A stretch of DNA of 64,000 bases from Variovorax sp. UMC13 (GTDB lineage Bacteria > Pseudomonadota > Gammaproteobacteria > Burkholderiales > Burkholderiaceae_C), in assembly GCF_014170375.1 (NCBI RefSeq), contig NZ_LZZW01000019.1, positions 1 to 64,000 on the forward strand, written 5' to 3'. Each line of letters starts with the position of its first letter. Position 1 is the first letter of the stretch. A program made the position numbers and the translations under genes. Of the stretch, positions 34,767 to 45,822 are shown one piece after another. The notes beneath the pieces are model-generated. The model was not told the DNA's origin. It did no database searches and saw only the letters and a program-made list of their open reading frames with translations.

Positions 34767-37211
34767 ATGGGTGCATCCGATTTCGCCAACCTGCCGCACA
34801 TCGGCGAGGCGGTCCGCCGCAAGGAGGACTATCGCTTCCTGACCGGCGCCGGCAACTACACCGACGACGTGACCATGGCCGCGCAGAGCCATGCGATCTT
34901 CGTGCGCTCGCCGCACGCGCACGCCACCATCCGCTCGGTCGACACCGCCGAGGCGCTCAAGATGCCCGGCGTGATCGGCATCTTCAGCGGCAAGGACATC
35001 GAGGGCAAGATGGGCGGGCTGCCCTGCGGCTGGCTGATCAACAACCCCGACGGCACGCCGATGAAGGAGCCGCTGCATCCGATCCTCGCGATCAAGAAGG
35101 TGCGCTACGTGGGCGACCACGTCGCGATGGTGGTGGCCGAGACGGTCGAGCAGGCCAAGAACGCGGCCGAGGCCGTGGTGGTCGACTACGACGTGCACAC
35201 CGCGCTGGTGAGCGTGGCCGACGCGGCGAAGAAGCAGAGCGGCGTGACCATCCACGACGAGGCGCCCGACAACCAGTGCTACAAGTGGACGCTGGGCGAC
35301 AAGGCCGGCGTCGACGCGGCCTTCGCCAACGCGGCGCACGTGACCAAGCTCGACCTGGTCAACAACCGGCTGATCCCCAACCCGATCGAGCCGCGCGTGG
35401 CCATCGGCAACTACAGCCGGGCGACCGAGGAGTACGTGCTGTACGTGTCGAACCAGAACCCGCACGTCGAGCGCCTGCTCATGACCGCCTTCGTGCTGGG
35501 CCTGCCCGAGCACAAGGTGCGGGTGATCGCGCCCGACGTGGGCGGCGGCTTCGGCTCCAAGATCTACCTCTACGCCGAGGACGTGTGCCTGACCTGGGCC
35601 GCCAAGCAGCTCAACCGCAGCATCAAGTGGACCGGCGAGCGCTCGGAGTGCTTCCTGTCCGACGCCCACGGCCGCGACCACGTGAGCCATGCCGAGATGG
35701 CGATGGACAAGGACGGCAAGTTCCTCGCGATGCGGGTGCACACCGACGCCAACCTGGGCGCTTACCTGTCGACCTTCTCGACCGCGATCCCGACCATCCT
35801 CTACGCCACGCTGCTGGCCGGCCAGTACGCCACGCCGCAGATCCATGTCGAGGTCGACGCCTGGTTCACCAACACCGCGCCGGTCGATGCCTACCGCGGC
35901 GCGGGCCGGCCCGAGGCCACCTACCTGCTCGAGCGGCTGGTGTCGCGCTGCGCCTGGGAGATGAACCTGGCGCAGGACGAGATCCGGCGCCGCAACTTCA
36001 TCAGCAGCTTCCCCTACCAGACGCCGGTCGCGCTGCAGTACGACACGGGCGATTTCCCGGCCTTGCTCAACCGCGCGAACGAACTGGCCGAGGTCTCGGG
36101 CCTGGCCGCGCGCCGGGCCGAGAGCGAAAAGAAGGGCAAGCTGCGCGGGGTCGGCTATTCCAGCTACATCGAGGCCTGCGGCCTGGCGCCGTCGAACGTG
36201 GCGGGGGCGCTCGGCGCGCGCGCCGGCCTGTTTGAAGCCGGCGAGGTGCGCGTGCACCCGACCGGCAGCGTGACGGTGTTCACCGGCTCGCACAGCCACG
36301 GCCAGGGCCACGAGACCACCTTCGCGCAGCTGGTGGCGGCGCGCCTGGGCATCCCGGTGGAGAACGTCGACATCGTGCACGGCGACACCGGCCGCGTGCC
36401 CTTCGGCATGGGCACCTACGGCTCGCGTTCGCTGTCGGTGGGCGGCACGGCGATCATGAAGGCGCTGGACAAGATCGAGACCAAGGCCAAGAAGATCGCG
36501 GCGCATTTGATGGAGGCCAGCGACGCCGACATCGAGTTCGCCAACGGCGAGTTCACGGTCAAGGGCACCGACAAGAAAATCCCCTTCGGCCAGGTGGCGC
36601 TCACGGCCTACGTGCCGCACAACTACCCGCTCGACAAGCTTGAGCCCGGCCTCAACGAGACCGCCTTCTACGACCCGACCAACTTCACCTACCCGGCCGG
36701 CACCTACATCTGCGAGGTCGAGATCGACAAGGGCACGGGCGAGGTGACCATCGACCGCTTCACCGCGGTCGACGACTTCGGCACCATCATCAACCCGATG
36801 ATCGTCGAGGGCCAGGTGCATGGCGGCATCGTGCAGGGCATCGGCCAGGCGCTGATGGAAAACTGCGTCTACGACAACGAGACCGGGCAGCTGCTCACCG
36901 GCAGCTTCATGGACTACGCGATGCCGCGGGCCCAGGACTTCCCCAACTTCAAGCTCGACACGCTGAGCACGCCCTGCACCCACAACCCGATCGGCTCCAA
37001 GGGCTGCGGCGAGGCCGGCGCCATCGGCTCGCCGCCGGCCGTGATCAATGCGGTGCTCGACGCGCTGGCGCCGCTGGGCGTCAAGGACTTCGACATGCCC
37101 GCCTCGCCCCACCGCGTGTGGGAGGCGATGCAGAAGGGCGCCACCACGCCGACCCAGCAGCCGCAGACCCCGTCGCTCGCCGCGAGCACCCAGGGCCGTC
37201 CGCCCGTCTGA
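34767..37211 (+). CDS. coxL: molybdenum hydroxylase large subunit (form II CoxL-like)
   Basis: The 814-residue molybdopterin cytosine dinucleotide-type subunit has a GGGFGSK cofactor loop (259-265), the active-site loop AYRGAGR at 375-381, and the C-terminal [10 protein letters not shown] with the catalytic Glu. True aerobic CO dehydrogenases (form I) have AYXCSFR with a Cys-Cu ligand; the AYRGAGR loop marks form II, whose substrates are often aldehydes, N-heterocycles or unknown. The last 25 residues are Gln/Thr/Pro-rich. Confidence 0.92.
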   Translation: MGASDFANLPHIGEAVRRKEDYRFLTGAGNYTDDVTMAAQSHAIFVRSPHAHATIRSVDTAEALKMPGVIGIFSGKDIEGKMGGLPCGWLINNPDGTPMKEPLHPILAIKKVRYVGDHVAMVVAETVEQAKNAAEAVVVDYDVHTALVSVADAAKKQSGVTIHDEAPDNQCYKWTLGDKAGVDAAFANAAHVTKLDLVNNRLIPNPIEPRVAIGNYSRATEEYVLYVSNQNPHVERLLMTAFVLGLPEHKVRVIAPDVGGGFGSKIYLYAEDVCLTWAAKQLNRSIKWTGERSECFLSDAHGRDHVSHAEMAMDKDGKFLAMRVHTDANLGAYLSTFSTAIPTILYATLLAGQYATPQIHVEVDAWFTNTAPVDAYRGAGRPEATYLLERLVSRCAWEMNLAQDEIRRRNFISSFPYQTPVALQYDTGDFPALLNRANELAEVSGLAARRAESEKKGKLRGVGYSSYIEACGLAPSNVAGALGARAGLFEAGEVRVHPTGSVTVFTGSHSHGQGHETTFAQLVAARLGIPVENVDIVHGDTGRVPFGMGTYGSRSLSVGGTAIMKALDKIETKAKKIAAHLMEASDADIEFANGEFTVKGTDKKIPFGQVALTAYVPHNYPLDKLEPGLNETAFYDPTNFTYPAGTYICEVEIDKGTGEVTIDRFTAVDDFGTIINPMIVEGQVHGGIVQGIGQALMENCVYDNETGQLLTGSFMDYAMPRAQDFPNFKLDTLSTPCTHNPIGSKGCGEAGAIGSPPAVINAVLDALAPLGVKDFDMPASPHRVWEAMQKGATTPTQQPQTPSLAASTQGRPPV

Positions 37212-37227
37212 ACCAGGAGCGACCTCC

Positions 37228-38019
37228 ATGTACCCCTTCACCCTCGAACGTCCGGCCAGCGTGGCCGATGCCGCCAAGCTCGCAGCCGCCGGCGGCAAGC
37301 CGCTGGCCGGCGGCCAGACCCTGCTGGCTTCCATGAAGCTGCGCCTCTCCGCGCCCGAACAGCTGGTCGACCTCGGCGGCATCACCGAACTCGCGACCAT
37401 CAAGAAGGAAGGCGACGCCTTCGTGATCGGCGCCATGGCGCGCCACCTCGACGTGGCGAACCACGCCGAGATCCAGGCCGCCTACCCGGCGCTGGCCGAC
37501 CTGGCCTCGCGCATCGGCGACCGCCAGGTGCGCGCCATGGGCACCATCGGCGGCTCGGTCGCCAACAACGACCCGGCGGCCTGCTACCCCAGCGCCGTGC
37601 TGGCCTCGGGCGCGACCATCGTCACCGACCAGCGCGAGATCGCGGCCGACGACTTCTTTCAGGGCCTGTTCACCACCGCGCTGGCCGAGGGCGAACTGAT
37701 CACCGCGATCCGCTTCCCGATCCCGAAGCGCGCGCACTACGAGAAGCTGCGCCAGAAGGCCTCGCATTTCCCGCTGGTCGGCGTGTTCCTTGCGCAGTAC
37801 GACGCGGGCGTGCGCGTGGCCATCACGGGCGCGGGCAACGGCGTGTTCCGCCACACCGGGCTGGAGGATGCGTTGAACCAGCGCTTCACGCCCGAGGCGG
37901 TGGCCGCGGTGAAGATCGACGCGAGCGACCTCAACAGCGACCTGCATGCCTCGGCGGCGTACCGGGCGAACCTGATCACGGTGCTGACGCAGCGGGCGGT
38001 GGCGAAGGCGCTGGGCTGA
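37228..38019 (+). CDS. coxM: molybdenum hydroxylase medium (FAD) subunit
   Basis: The 263-residue FAD-binding protein has the pyrophosphate-binding motif AGGQTLL (47-53) and the second FAD motif TIGGSVANNDPAA (about 109-121), then a CO-dehydrogenase flavoprotein C-terminal domain. It lies 16 bases after the large subunit gene with GGAG upstream of the ATG. It accepts electrons from the small subunit and delivers them to a quinone or another carrier. Confidence 0.92.
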   Translation: MYPFTLERPASVADAAKLAAAGGKPLAGGQTLLASMKLRLSAPEQLVDLGGITELATIKKEGDAFVIGAMARHLDVANHAEIQAAYPALADLASRIGDRQVRAMGTIGGSVANNDPAACYPSAVLASGATIVTDQREIAADDFFQGLFTTALAEGELITAIRFPIPKRAHYEKLRQKASHFPLVGVFLAQYDAGVRVAITGAGNGVFRHTGLEDALNQRFTPEAVAAVKIDASDLNSDLHASAAYRANLITVLTQRAVAKALG

Positions 38020-38037
38020 GGACTCGAAGACGGATCG

Positions 38038-38137
38038 CCGGACGCAGAGGGCGCCGAGGTTTCGCAGAAGACGCAAAGACATTTTTGGGTTGTTGCTTCT
38101 GCGCCCTTTGCGGATTCTTTGCGATTTCTGCGTCCGG
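38038..38137. repeat. palindromic intergenic repeat, copy 1
   Basis: A 100-base imperfect hairpin is bounded by CCGGACGCAG and its complement. Arms of about 42 bases share GGACGCAGA, CGCAAAG and TTCGCAG modules with copy 2 at 39073-39180. It lies between the FAD subunit gene and the MoxR-like gene and would form a long stem in RNA. No ORF or transposase is inside. Confidence 0.85.
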
Positions 38138-38169
38138 AAGTCAGCCCGCCGCATCCGCTACCCTTGGCC

Positions 38170-39069
<900 letters not shown>

Positions 39070-39072
39070 AGA

Positions 39073-39180
39073 CCGGACGCAGAAAGCGCAAAGATTCCGC
39101 AGAGAACGCAGAAGTGAGGACCCAAAATTCTGGCTGTTCTTTCGCGTCTTCTGCGAAACCTTTGCGTCCTCTGCGTCCGG
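39073..39180. repeat. palindromic intergenic repeat, copy 2
   Basis: A 108-base imperfect hairpin with CCGGACGCAG at the left end and CTGCGTCCGG at the right. Its arms are about 42 bases and related to copy 1 at 38038-38137. It fills the gap between the MoxR-like and VWA genes, which in other cox clusters is normally short, so insertion of a mobile-like repeat is likely. Confidence 0.85.
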
Positions 39181-39199
39181 CCAAGTTCAGGAGCGTGCG

Positions 39200-40393
39200 A
39201 TGGAGCAGCTAGGCGACGCGCGCCGCGGCAAGATGGCCGGCAACATCGCCGGCTTCGGCCGCGCGCTGCGCCGGGCCGGCGTGCCCACCGACGCGTCGCG
39301 CATCGCGCTCGCCACCCAGGCGGCGGTACTGGTCGGCGTCGATGCGCGCGACGACCTCTGCGCCGCGATGGAGGCCGTGATGGTCAGCCGCGAGCAGGAC
39401 CGCGGCGTGTTCCGTGAACTGTTCGATGCCTGGTTCCGCGACCCTGAGCTGGCGAACAAGATGCTGGCCCAGATGCTGCCCAGCGCCGAGGGCAAGATGG
39501 AGCCGTCGAAGCGCCGCCCCCGGGTGCGCGAGGCCCTGGCCGCGCCGCGCGAGGCCGACCGACCCGCGCAGAGCGAGCGCGAGGTCGACTTCGACGCGGC
39601 CATGACGGCCAGCGACCTGCAGCGCCTGCAGCATGCCGATTTCAATGCGCTGGGCGCGGCCGAGTACCGGCTGGTCGAACGGCTGGCGCGCGACATCGCC
39701 TTGCCCGTGCCCACCTTGCCCTCGCGCCGCCTGCGCGTGGTGGCCGGCGGCGGTACGCATGCGTGCATGCACTGGCCCGGCGTGCTGCACGAGGCGGCGC
39801 GCACCGGCGGCGAGATGCTGCGCCTGCCGCGGCTGGCGCGCCGCGCGCAGCCCTTGCCACTGCTGGTGCTGATCGACGTCTCGGGCTCGATGGAACGCTA
39901 TGCGCGGCTGCTGCTGGCCTTCCTGCACGCGGCCACGCGCCGCGCGGGCCGGCGCGACGTGTTCGCCTTCGGCACCCGCCTGACCGACCTGACGCCGGCC
40001 TTCGCCATCGCCGATGCCGACGCGATGCTGGCCGCGGCCAGCGCCGCCATCGATGATTTCGCCGGCGGCACGCGCCTGGGCGATTCGCTGCACGAACTGC
40101 GCCGCAGGCACGCGCGGCGGCTCACCGGGCGCCGCACCCTGGTGCTGGTGATCAGCGACGGGCTCGACACCGGCGAGCCGGCCGTGCTGGAGAGCGAGCT
40201 GCTGTGGCTCAAGCGGCACGCCCGGCGCGTGCTGTGGCTCAACCCCCTGCTGCGCTTCGAGGGCTATGCCCCCCTTGCGCGCGGTGCGGCCATCCTGCAC
40301 CGCCATGCAGACGCGATGCTGGCGGTCCACAATCTCAACGCGCTCGGTCAGCTGGCCACGAGCCTGGCGACGCTGATGCGCGCCGGCCGGTAG
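39200..40393 (+). CDS. coxE: VWA-domain protein (CoxE-like)
   Basis: The 397-residue protein has an N-terminal helical region and a von Willebrand A domain from about 220. The MIDAS motif is complete: DVSGS at 226-230, a Thr in GTRL, and Asp in ISDGLD. CoxE-type proteins act with MoxR ATPases in maturation of molybdenum hydroxylases. Five bases before the ATG a GGAG is followed by a short spacer, and it lies immediately after the palindromic repeat. Confidence 0.9.
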   Translation: MEQLGDARRGKMAGNIAGFGRALRRAGVPTDASRIALATQAAVLVGVDARDDLCAAMEAVMVSREQDRGVFRELFDAWFRDPELANKMLAQMLPSAEGKMEPSKRRPRVREALAAPREADRPAQSEREVDFDAAMTASDLQRLQHADFNALGAAEYRLVERLARDIALPVPTLPSRRLRVVAGGGTHACMHWPGVLHEAARTGGEMLRLPRLARRAQPLPLLVLIDVSGSMERYARLLLAFLHAATRRAGRRDVFAFGTRLTDLTPAFAIADADAMLAAASAAIDDFAGGTRLGDSLHELRRRHARRLTGRRTLVLVISDGLDTGEPAVLESELLWLKRHARRVLWLNPLLRFEGYAPLARGAAILHRHADAMLAVHNLNALGQLATSLATLMRAGR

Positions 40394-40427
40394 CGGCGCA
40401 TCGCCCCACGACAGAAGGAAGAACACC

Positions 40428-40991
40428 ATGGAAATGCTCGGCAACCGCCGTCTCGGCGTCACGCAGCAACAGGCGTGGGAAGCGCTCAACGACCCGGAGA
40501 CGCTGAAGAAGTGCATCCCCGGCTGCGACAAGTTCGAGCTGACCGGCGACGACCAGTACAGCGTCACGGCCGCGGTCAAGGTCGGCCCGGTGTCGGCCAA
40601 GTTCTCCGGCAAGGTCACGCTGACCGACATCGCGCCGCCCGACGGCTACAAGCTCAGCTTCGAAGGGCAGGGTGGCGTGGCCGGTTTCGCCAAGGGCGCC
40701 TCGAGCGTCACGCTCAAGCCGGTGGCCGACGATGCCGGCGCCTGCGAGCTCGACTACACGGTGCAGGCCCAGGTGGGCGGCAAGATCGCCCAGCTCGGCC
40801 AGCGCCTGATCGACGGCGCCGCCAAGTCCACCGCCGACGACTTCTTTAAGCGCTTCGACGCCGAGATGCAGCGCCGCTACGGCCCGGCGCCGGCCGAAGC
40901 GGACGCGGCGGTCGAGGAGAAGAAGGGCGCGGTGGCCGGCTTCATGCAGAAGATCGGGCTGGGCGGCAAGAAGGACGCCGACGCGAGCTGA
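40428..40991 (+). CDS. coxG: CoxG-family SRPBCC protein
   Basis: The 187-residue protein has the SRPBCC/CoxG fold: a QQAWEALNDPETLKKCIPGCDKF start, then the KVTLTDIAPPDGYKL and LDYTVQAQVGGKIAQLGQRLIDG segments. CoxG members recruit or anchor CO-dehydrogenase-type enzymes and bind hydrophobic ligands such as quinones. The C-terminal 45 residues are Ala/Glu/Lys-rich and end near a short hydrophobic helix (VAGFMQKIGLGG). Confidence 0.9.
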   Translation: MEMLGNRRLGVTQQQAWEALNDPETLKKCIPGCDKFELTGDDQYSVTAAVKVGPVSAKFSGKVTLTDIAPPDGYKLSFEGQGGVAGFAKGASSVTLKPVADDAGACELDYTVQAQVGGKIAQLGQRLIDGAAKSTADDFFKRFDAEMQRRYGPAPAEADAAVEEKKGAVAGFMQKIGLGGKKDADAS

Positions 40992-40998
40992 GACCGCC

Positions 40999-42018
40999 AT
41001 GGAAAACCTCGACGTCATGGTGCTGCGCACGCTGCGCGACTGGCGCCGCGCCGGCCGGCGCGCGCTGCTCACGACCGTGGTGCGCACCTGGGGCTCGTCG
41101 CCACGGCCGGTGGGCTCGATCATGGCGCTGGCCGAGGACGGCGCGGTGGTCGGCTCGGTCTCGGGCGGCTGCATCGAGGACGACCTGATCGCGCGCTACA
41201 GCCGGCTGCACGGCGCGGCCGAGCCGATGCCGCCCGCAGGTGCGCCTGCGCTGGTCAAGTACGGCATCACTGCCGACGAGGCGCATCGCTTCGGCCTGCC
41301 CTGCGGCGGCACGCTGGAGCTGCTGCTCGAGTACGACCCCGACGCCGCCTCGCTCGACACCCTGGTGGCCGCGCTCGAACGCGGCCAGCTGATGCAGCGC
41401 AGCGTGTCGCTGGCCGACGGCAGCGTGCGGCTGGCCGAATCGGCCGCGCCCGACGCCCTGCAGGTGGACGAGCGGGCCCTCACCAACACCTTCGGCCCCG
41501 AGTACCGCATGCTGCTGATCGGCGCGGGCCAGCTGGCCGAGTACCTGTCGACCATGGCCAAGTTCAGCGGCTTCGCGGTCACGCTGTGCGACCCGCGCGT
41601 CGAATACCGCAGCGCCTGGTCGGTGCCCGGCGTGGCGATCACCACCGAGATGCCCGACGACGCGGTGCTGGCCTTCCGGCCCGACCGCCGCAGCTGCGTG
41701 GTGGCGCTCACCCACGATCCCAAGCTCGACGACCTGGCGCTGCTCGAGGCGCTGGCCAGCGAGGCTTTCTACGTCGGCGCCATCGGCTCGCGCCGCAATG
41801 CCGAGGCGCGGCGTGAGCGCATGGTCGAACATTTCGGCCAGACCGCGGCCTCGCTGGCGCGCCTGCGCGGACCGATCGGCATCTACATCGGCAGCAAGAC
41901 CCCGCCCGAGATCGCGGTCAGCGTGATGGCCGAGATCCTCGCGGTCAAGAACGCGGTCACGCTGCCACGCGAGACCGAGGTGGCCAACGCCAAGGCCCTG
42001 CAGGAAGAAGCCGGTTGA
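40999..42018 (+). CDS. XdhC/CoxI-family maturation protein
   Basis: The 339-residue protein has an N-terminal XdhC_CoxI domain ([31 protein letters not shown]) and a C-terminal Rossmann-like XdhC_C domain ([39 protein letters not shown]). XdhC proteins bind the molybdenum cofactor and promote its sulfuration and insertion. It is the last of the core cluster genes and overlaps the next frame by 4 bases. Confidence 0.92.
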   Translation: MENLDVMVLRTLRDWRRAGRRALLTTVVRTWGSSPRPVGSIMALAEDGAVVGSVSGGCIEDDLIARYSRLHGAAEPMPPAGAPALVKYGITADEAHRFGLPCGGTLELLLEYDPDAASLDTLVAALERGQLMQRSVSLADGSVRLAESAAPDALQVDERALTNTFGPEYRMLLIGAGQLAEYLSTMAKFSGFAVTLCDPRVEYRSAWSVPGVAITTEMPDDAVLAFRPDRRSCVVALTHDPKLDDLALLEALASEAFYVGAIGSRRNAEARRERMVEHFGQTAASLARLRGPIGIYIGSKTPPEIAVSVMAEILAVKNAVTLPRETEVANAKALQEEAG

Positions 42019-42278
42019 GCGCGCTGGAGTGCCGGGCCGACTGCGGTGCCTGCTGCACCGCCCCCTCGATCAGCAGCGCGATCCCCGGCATGCCGAACGG
42101 CAAACCCGCCGGCGTGCGCTGCGTGCAGCTGATGGCCGACCAGCGCTGTGCGATCTTCGGCCAGCCCGAGCGGCCCGCCTGCTGCGGCGGCCTGCAGCCC
42201 TCGCGCGAGATGTGCGGCGATTCGCGCGGCCAGGCGATGATCTGGCTCACCGAGCTGGAACTGGCCACCGCGCCTTGA
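42015..42278 (+). CDS. YkgJ-family cysteine-cluster protein
   Basis: The 87-residue protein contains [12 protein letters not shown] near the N-terminus and further Cys at 36, 45, 55, 56 and 67, typical of the YkgJ/CxxCxxCC Zn- or Fe-binding family. The proposed start is TTG at 42015, which overlaps the XdhC stop (TTGA), a coupling like the ATGA overlaps elsewhere. No ATG gives the N-terminal Cys motif. The function is unknown; the location suggests cotranscription with the cox-like genes. Confidence 0.75.
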   Translation: MSALECRADCGACCTAPSISSAIPGMPNGKPAGVRCVQLMADQRCAIFGQPERPACCGGLQPSREMCGDSRGQAMIWLTELELATAP

Positions 42279-42286
42279 AAAAAACG

Positions 42287-43234
42287 ATGAACATGTCCTC
42301 GACACCCGTGATCGCCATCCACGGCGGCGCCGGCACCGTGCAGGCCTCCGCTCTCGATGCGGCGGCCGCGGCCGGCTACCACGACGCGCTGCAGGGCATC
42401 GTGCGCGCCGCGCAGACGCTGCTGCACGAGGGCGCGAGCGCGCTCGACGCGGTCTGCCTCGCCGTGGCCCTGCTCGAAGACTGCCCGCTGTTCAATGCCG
42501 GCCATGGCGCGGTGTTCACTGCCGACGCCACGCACGAACTCGATGCGGCCGTCATGGACGGCGCCGACCTGTCGGCCGGTGCGGTGGCCGGCGTGAGCCG
42601 GCTGCGCAACCCGGTGCGCGCGGCCCGTGCGGTACGCGACGACGGCCAGCATGTGCTGATGGCCGGCGCCGGTGCCGAGGCCTTCGCGCTGGCGCGGGGT
42701 ATGGAAGCGGTCGACCCGTCCTACTTCTCGACCGCCTTCCGGCGCGAACAGCTGGAGCGCGCCCGCTCGGCCCAGCGCGTGGTGCTGGATCACGACGGCG
42801 CGCCGCTCGACGAAGACCGCAAGCTGGGCACGGTCGGCGCGGTGGCGCTCGATGTGCACGGCCACCTGGCGGCGGCGACCTCCACGGGCGGCATGACCAA
42901 CAAGCGCGTGGGCCGCATCGGCGATTCGCCGCTGATCGGCGCCGGCACCTATGCCGACGACCGCGGCGCGGCGGTGTCCTGCACCGGCACCGGCGAGGCC
43001 TTCATCCGCCTCGCCGCGGCCTACGACGTCAGCGCGCGCATGCGCTATGCGGGCGTGGGCCTGGCCGAAGCGGCCGAGACGGTGGTGCGGCAGAGCCTCA
43101 CCGGCCTGGGCGGCAGCGGCGGCCTGATCGCCCTCGATGCCACGGGCCGGCTCAGCATGCCGTTCAACACCGAGGGCATGTACCGGGCCCATGCGCGCGG
43201 CAGTGAACCGCCGCAGAGCGCGATCCACCGCTAG
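42287..43234 (+). CDS. iaaA: isoaspartyl peptidase / L-asparaginase (Ntn hydrolase)
   Basis: The 315-residue precursor of a plant-type asparaginase autocleaves between Gly and Thr at LGTVGAVALD; Thr182 becomes the nucleophile of the beta chain. IHGGAG at 11-16 and the NAGHGAVF loop are family hallmarks. It hydrolyses L-asparagine and isoaspartyl dipeptides. The Shine-Dalgarno is weak; ATG at 42293 is an alternative start. It converges on the ABC/Rieske operon. Confidence 0.9.
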   Translation: MNMSSTPVIAIHGGAGTVQASALDAAAAAGYHDALQGIVRAAQTLLHEGASALDAVCLAVALLEDCPLFNAGHGAVFTADATHELDAAVMDGADLSAGAVAGVSRLRNPVRAARAVRDDGQHVLMAGAGAEAFALARGMEAVDPSYFSTAFRREQLERARSAQRVVLDHDGAPLDEDRKLGTVGAVALDVHGHLAAATSTGGMTNKRVGRIGDSPLIGAGTYADDRGAAVSCTGTGEAFIRLAAAYDVSARMRYAGVGLAEAAETVVRQSLTGLGGSGGLIALDATGRLSMPFNTEGMYRAHARGSEPPQSAIHR

Positions 43235-43238
43235 CGCA

Positions 43239-44234
43239 TCACTGGTACGCCGTGCTCAGCAGCCCCGGCGGCAGGGTCTTCAGCACCACCACTTCCGGCG
43301 CGACGGCGTAGACGGCTTCCAGCGTGGCTTCCAGCCCCGGGGTCATGTCGGGCGCGAACTGCTTGAGCAGGTCGCGACGCACCTGGGTCTTGAAGAAGGC
43401 GAGCGACTCGGGCGAGAGCTTGAGGCGCGCGCCGTGCTCGACCCAGACCTCCTCGTCCTTCATCAGCACCTGCACCGCGTCCTGGTAGGCGGCGACGAAG
43501 GCGCGCGCATTGCCGGGGTGCTGCCTGGCGTAGTCCTCGCGCATGCTGAACAGCAGGAAGGGCACGGTGGGCAGTCCCATCTGCTGCGTGAGCTCGCGGA
43601 TGCTGACCATGCTGCGGTACCTGCCGCTCGCCAGCATCTCCGGCGTGAGCGAGTTCCACATCTGCGTCGCGTCGAGGTCGCCCTTCTCGATCAGGCCGCG
43701 CAGCAGCGGCACCGCGCCTTCGCGCACCTCGACGTCCTTGCCCAGGTCCATCTTGTAGAGCTTCTGCGCGGCGGCCTGCATGATGATCCAGTCGAAGCCG
43801 GTCTTGTGAGCCACGCCGACGCGCTTGCCCTTGAGGTCGGCCAGGGTCTTGAGCGGCGAGTCCTTGGCCACCACCACGCTGTTCACATAGGTGAGGAAGG
43901 GCGCGATGCTGACCACCGGCGTGCCGGCGGCGCGCAGGCGGGCCGTGGCCAGCCAGTCGAACACCACCATCTCGGCGCTGCCGCTCTGGATGGCCGCGGT
44001 GGCCGATTTCTGGTCGGAGTAGGGCACCACTTCGAGGTGGATGCCGTGCTTCTTGTCGAAGCCGTATTTCTGGATCACGGCCGGGCCGATGCCCATCGTG
44101 CCGGCCGGGTTGATCATGATCCTCACGGTGCCGCCGTCGCCCGTGGGCTGCGCTTGCGCAGGGGCGCCGGCGGTGGCCAGCAGGGCGGCGGCCAGGCCAC
44201 CGGCAAAGAGTCGGAGAAGGGTGCTTCGGTTCAT
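43239..44234 (-). CDS. NitT/TauT-family ABC substrate-binding protein
   Basis: The 331-residue protein has a signal peptide (1-28, AQAQP) and the SsuA/TauA/ThiY-like fold: INPAGTMGIGPAVIQKYGF, a QSGSAEMVVFDWLA segment and DLKGKRVGVAHKTGFDW. It captures the substrate for the adjacent ABC importer, plausibly an aromatic carboxylate, amine or sulfonate processed by the operon's oxygenase. The start overlaps the ATPase stop by 4 bases. It is the last gene of the leftward operon. Confidence 0.88.
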   Translation of the reverse strand: MNRSTLLRLFAGGLAAALLATAGAPAQAQPTGDGGTVRIMINPAGTMGIGPAVIQKYGFDKKHGIHLEVVPYSDQKSATAAIQSGSAEMVVFDWLATARLRAAGTPVVSIAPFLTYVNSVVVAKDSPLKTLADLKGKRVGVAHKTGFDWIIMQAAAQKLYKMDLGKDVEVREGAVPLLRGLIEKGDLDATQMWNSLTPEMLASGRYRSMVSIRELTQQMGLPTVPFLLFSMREDYARQHPGNARAFVAAYQDAVQVLMKDEEVWVEHGARLKLSPESLAFFKTQVRRDLLKQFAPDMTPGLEATLEAVYAVAPEVVVLKTLPPGLLSTAYQ

Positions 44235-45034
44235 GGTTTTCTCGGGGTGGGGGAAGGGGAGGTCGCGGCCGCGTCCTTGCCGGCTTGCCGCTCGAGGCAA
44301 TGGATGACCTGCTTGCTGGCCTCGAACACGGCCGTGTCGTCGTAGGACCGGGGCCGGGGCGTGCCGCGCAGGTCGATCTCCTGCGTGATGGCGCCGCGTC
44401 CCATGACCAGGATGCGGTCGGCCAGGAAGGCCGCCTCGTAGGCGTTGTGGCTCACGAAGACGACGGTGGTGCGGAAGCGTTCCCACAGCGCCAGCAGGCT
44501 CTGGCGCAGCGTGCGCGCGGTGAGCTCGTCGAGCGCGCTGAAGGGCTCGTCCAGCAGCAGGATGTCGGGGTCGATGCAGAAGGCGCGCGCGATCGCGGCG
44601 CGCTGCTGCATGCCGCCAGACAGCTGCGCCGGGTAGAAGTCGCGGAACTCGGCCAGGTTCACCGCCTCGAGCACGGTCGCGATGCGGCCCGCCCACTCGC
44701 TGCGTGCGAAGCCGCCGGCCTCGAGCACGAAGGCGAGGTTCTGCGTGAGGGTGAACCAGGGCAGCAGCCGCGGCTCCTGGAACACATAGGCCACGCGGAA
44801 GCCCGCGCCCAGCTGCTCGCCGATCGGGCGGCCCTGGATCGTCACGCTGCCGGTATGGGCAAGGTCGAGCCCGGCCACGATGTTGAGCAGGGTCGACTTG
44901 CCGCAGCCCGAGGGCCCGACCAGGCCCACCACCTCGCCCACGGCGATGCGCAGGTCGACGTCGGACAGCACCGTGCGGCGCACGCCGCCCGAATCGAAGG
45001 ACTTGCTCAGGCCGGAGATCTGGATCTGTTCCAT
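44231..45034 (-). CDS. NitT/TauT-family ABC transporter ATP-binding protein
   Basis: The 267-residue ATPase has Walker A GPSGCGKST at 40-48, Q-loop FQEPRLLPW (the SsuB/TauB-type motif), signature LSGGMQQR, Walker B ILLLDEPFSALDE and H-loop VSHNAYEA. The C-terminal tail is Pro/Ser/Thr-rich. It lies 20 bases after the permease and overlaps the binding-protein gene. Confidence 0.92.
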   Translation of the reverse strand: MEQIQISGLSKSFDSGGVRRTVLSDVDLRIAVGEVVGLVGPSGCGKSTLLNIVAGLDLAHTGSVTIQGRPIGEQLGAGFRVAYVFQEPRLLPWFTLTQNLAFVLEAGGFARSEWAGRIATVLEAVNLAEFRDFYPAQLSGGMQQRAAIARAFCIDPDILLLDEPFSALDELTARTLRQSLLALWERFRTTVVFVSHNAYEAAFLADRILVMGRGAITQEIDLRGTPRPRSYDDTAVFEASKQVIHCLERQAGKDAAATSPSPTPRKP

Positions 45035-45054
45035 GGGGTTCCTTGCGGCGGGCG

Positions 45055-45822
45055 TCAACCGCGCCGCCATCTGAAGATGCGGCGCTCGAGCACGCCGAAC
45101 ACGCCGACCTCGATCACCAGCATCACGAGCACGAAGCACAGCGCATAGGCCAGCACGTTCGTCATGTCGAAGAGCTGGAAGTAGTACTCGATGCGAAAGC
45201 CCACGCCGTCGCCGCGCCCCAGCAGCTCGACGAACAGCACCATCTTCCAGACCAGCCCGAGCCCGAAGCGGGCCGAGGCCAGCAGCATGGGCGCGATCTG
45301 CGGCCCGACGACCGCGCGCGCGATCTGCGCGCGGCTGGCGCGGAACACCTGCGCCATCTTGAGCAGCCGCGGGTCGATGCTCTTGAGCCCTTCGCGGATG
45401 TTGATGGCGAGGAAGGGCACCACGGTCAATGCCGCCCCCAGCACCGCGCCGCGCTCGTTCATGCCGACCACCATATAGACCGTGAGCAGCGTGACGATCG
45501 CCGGCACCGTGATGCCGCACACGATCCAGACGCGGAAGAAGGCACCGGCGCGGCGCGACAGCGCCATGGCCGTGCCGAGCGCGAGTGCCGCGCTCATGCC
45601 GATCGCGAAGGCCATGAGGATGCGGCCCAGCGTGACCGCCGTGTCGGTCCACAGCGCCTTCGTCTGCACCAGCGCGCCCATCGCGGCCAGCACGCGCAGG
45701 GGCGAGGGCAGCACGGCCGCAGGCAGCGCGAACGAGCCCAGCGACCAGAGCGCGAGCAGCGTGGCCGCGGAGGCCGCGGTCCAGCGTGCGTCGGCGCTTG
45801 CCTGCCGGAAGCGCGGGCTCAT
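45055..45822 (-). CDS. NitT/TauT-family ABC transporter permease
   Basis: The 255-residue protein has about six helices and the BPD_transp_1 coupling loop (KSIDPRLLKMAQVFRASRAQIARAV, EAA-like). It resembles SsuC/TauC permeases. It overlaps the Rieske ferredoxin gene by 4 bases, which joins the import and oxygenase genes into one translational unit. Confidence 0.9.
   Translation of the reverse strand: MSPRFRQASADARWTAASAATLLALWSLGSFALPAAVLPSPLRVLAAMGALVQTKALWTDTAVTLGRILMAFAIGMSAALALGTAMALSRRAGAFFRVWIVCGITVPAIVTLLTVYMVVGMNERGAVLGAALTVVPFLAINIREGLKSIDPRLLKMAQVFRASRAQIARAVVGPQIAPMLLASARFGLGLVWKMVLFVELLGRGDGVGFRIEYYFQLFDMTNVLAYALCFVLVMLVIEVGVFGVLERRIFRWRRG

Noticed and set aside
34746..37436. Open frame of about 900 codons antisense to the molybdenum hydroxylase large subunit
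   Set aside because: It is the high-GC shadow of coxL and its neighbours: His/Arg/Gly/Val-rich, no domain, while the plus-strand frame has full catalytic motifs.
34265..38019. True (form I) aerobic CO dehydrogenase
   Set aside because: The large-subunit active-site loop is AYRGAGR instead of the Cys-containing AYXCSFR loop, so CO is not assumed as substrate.
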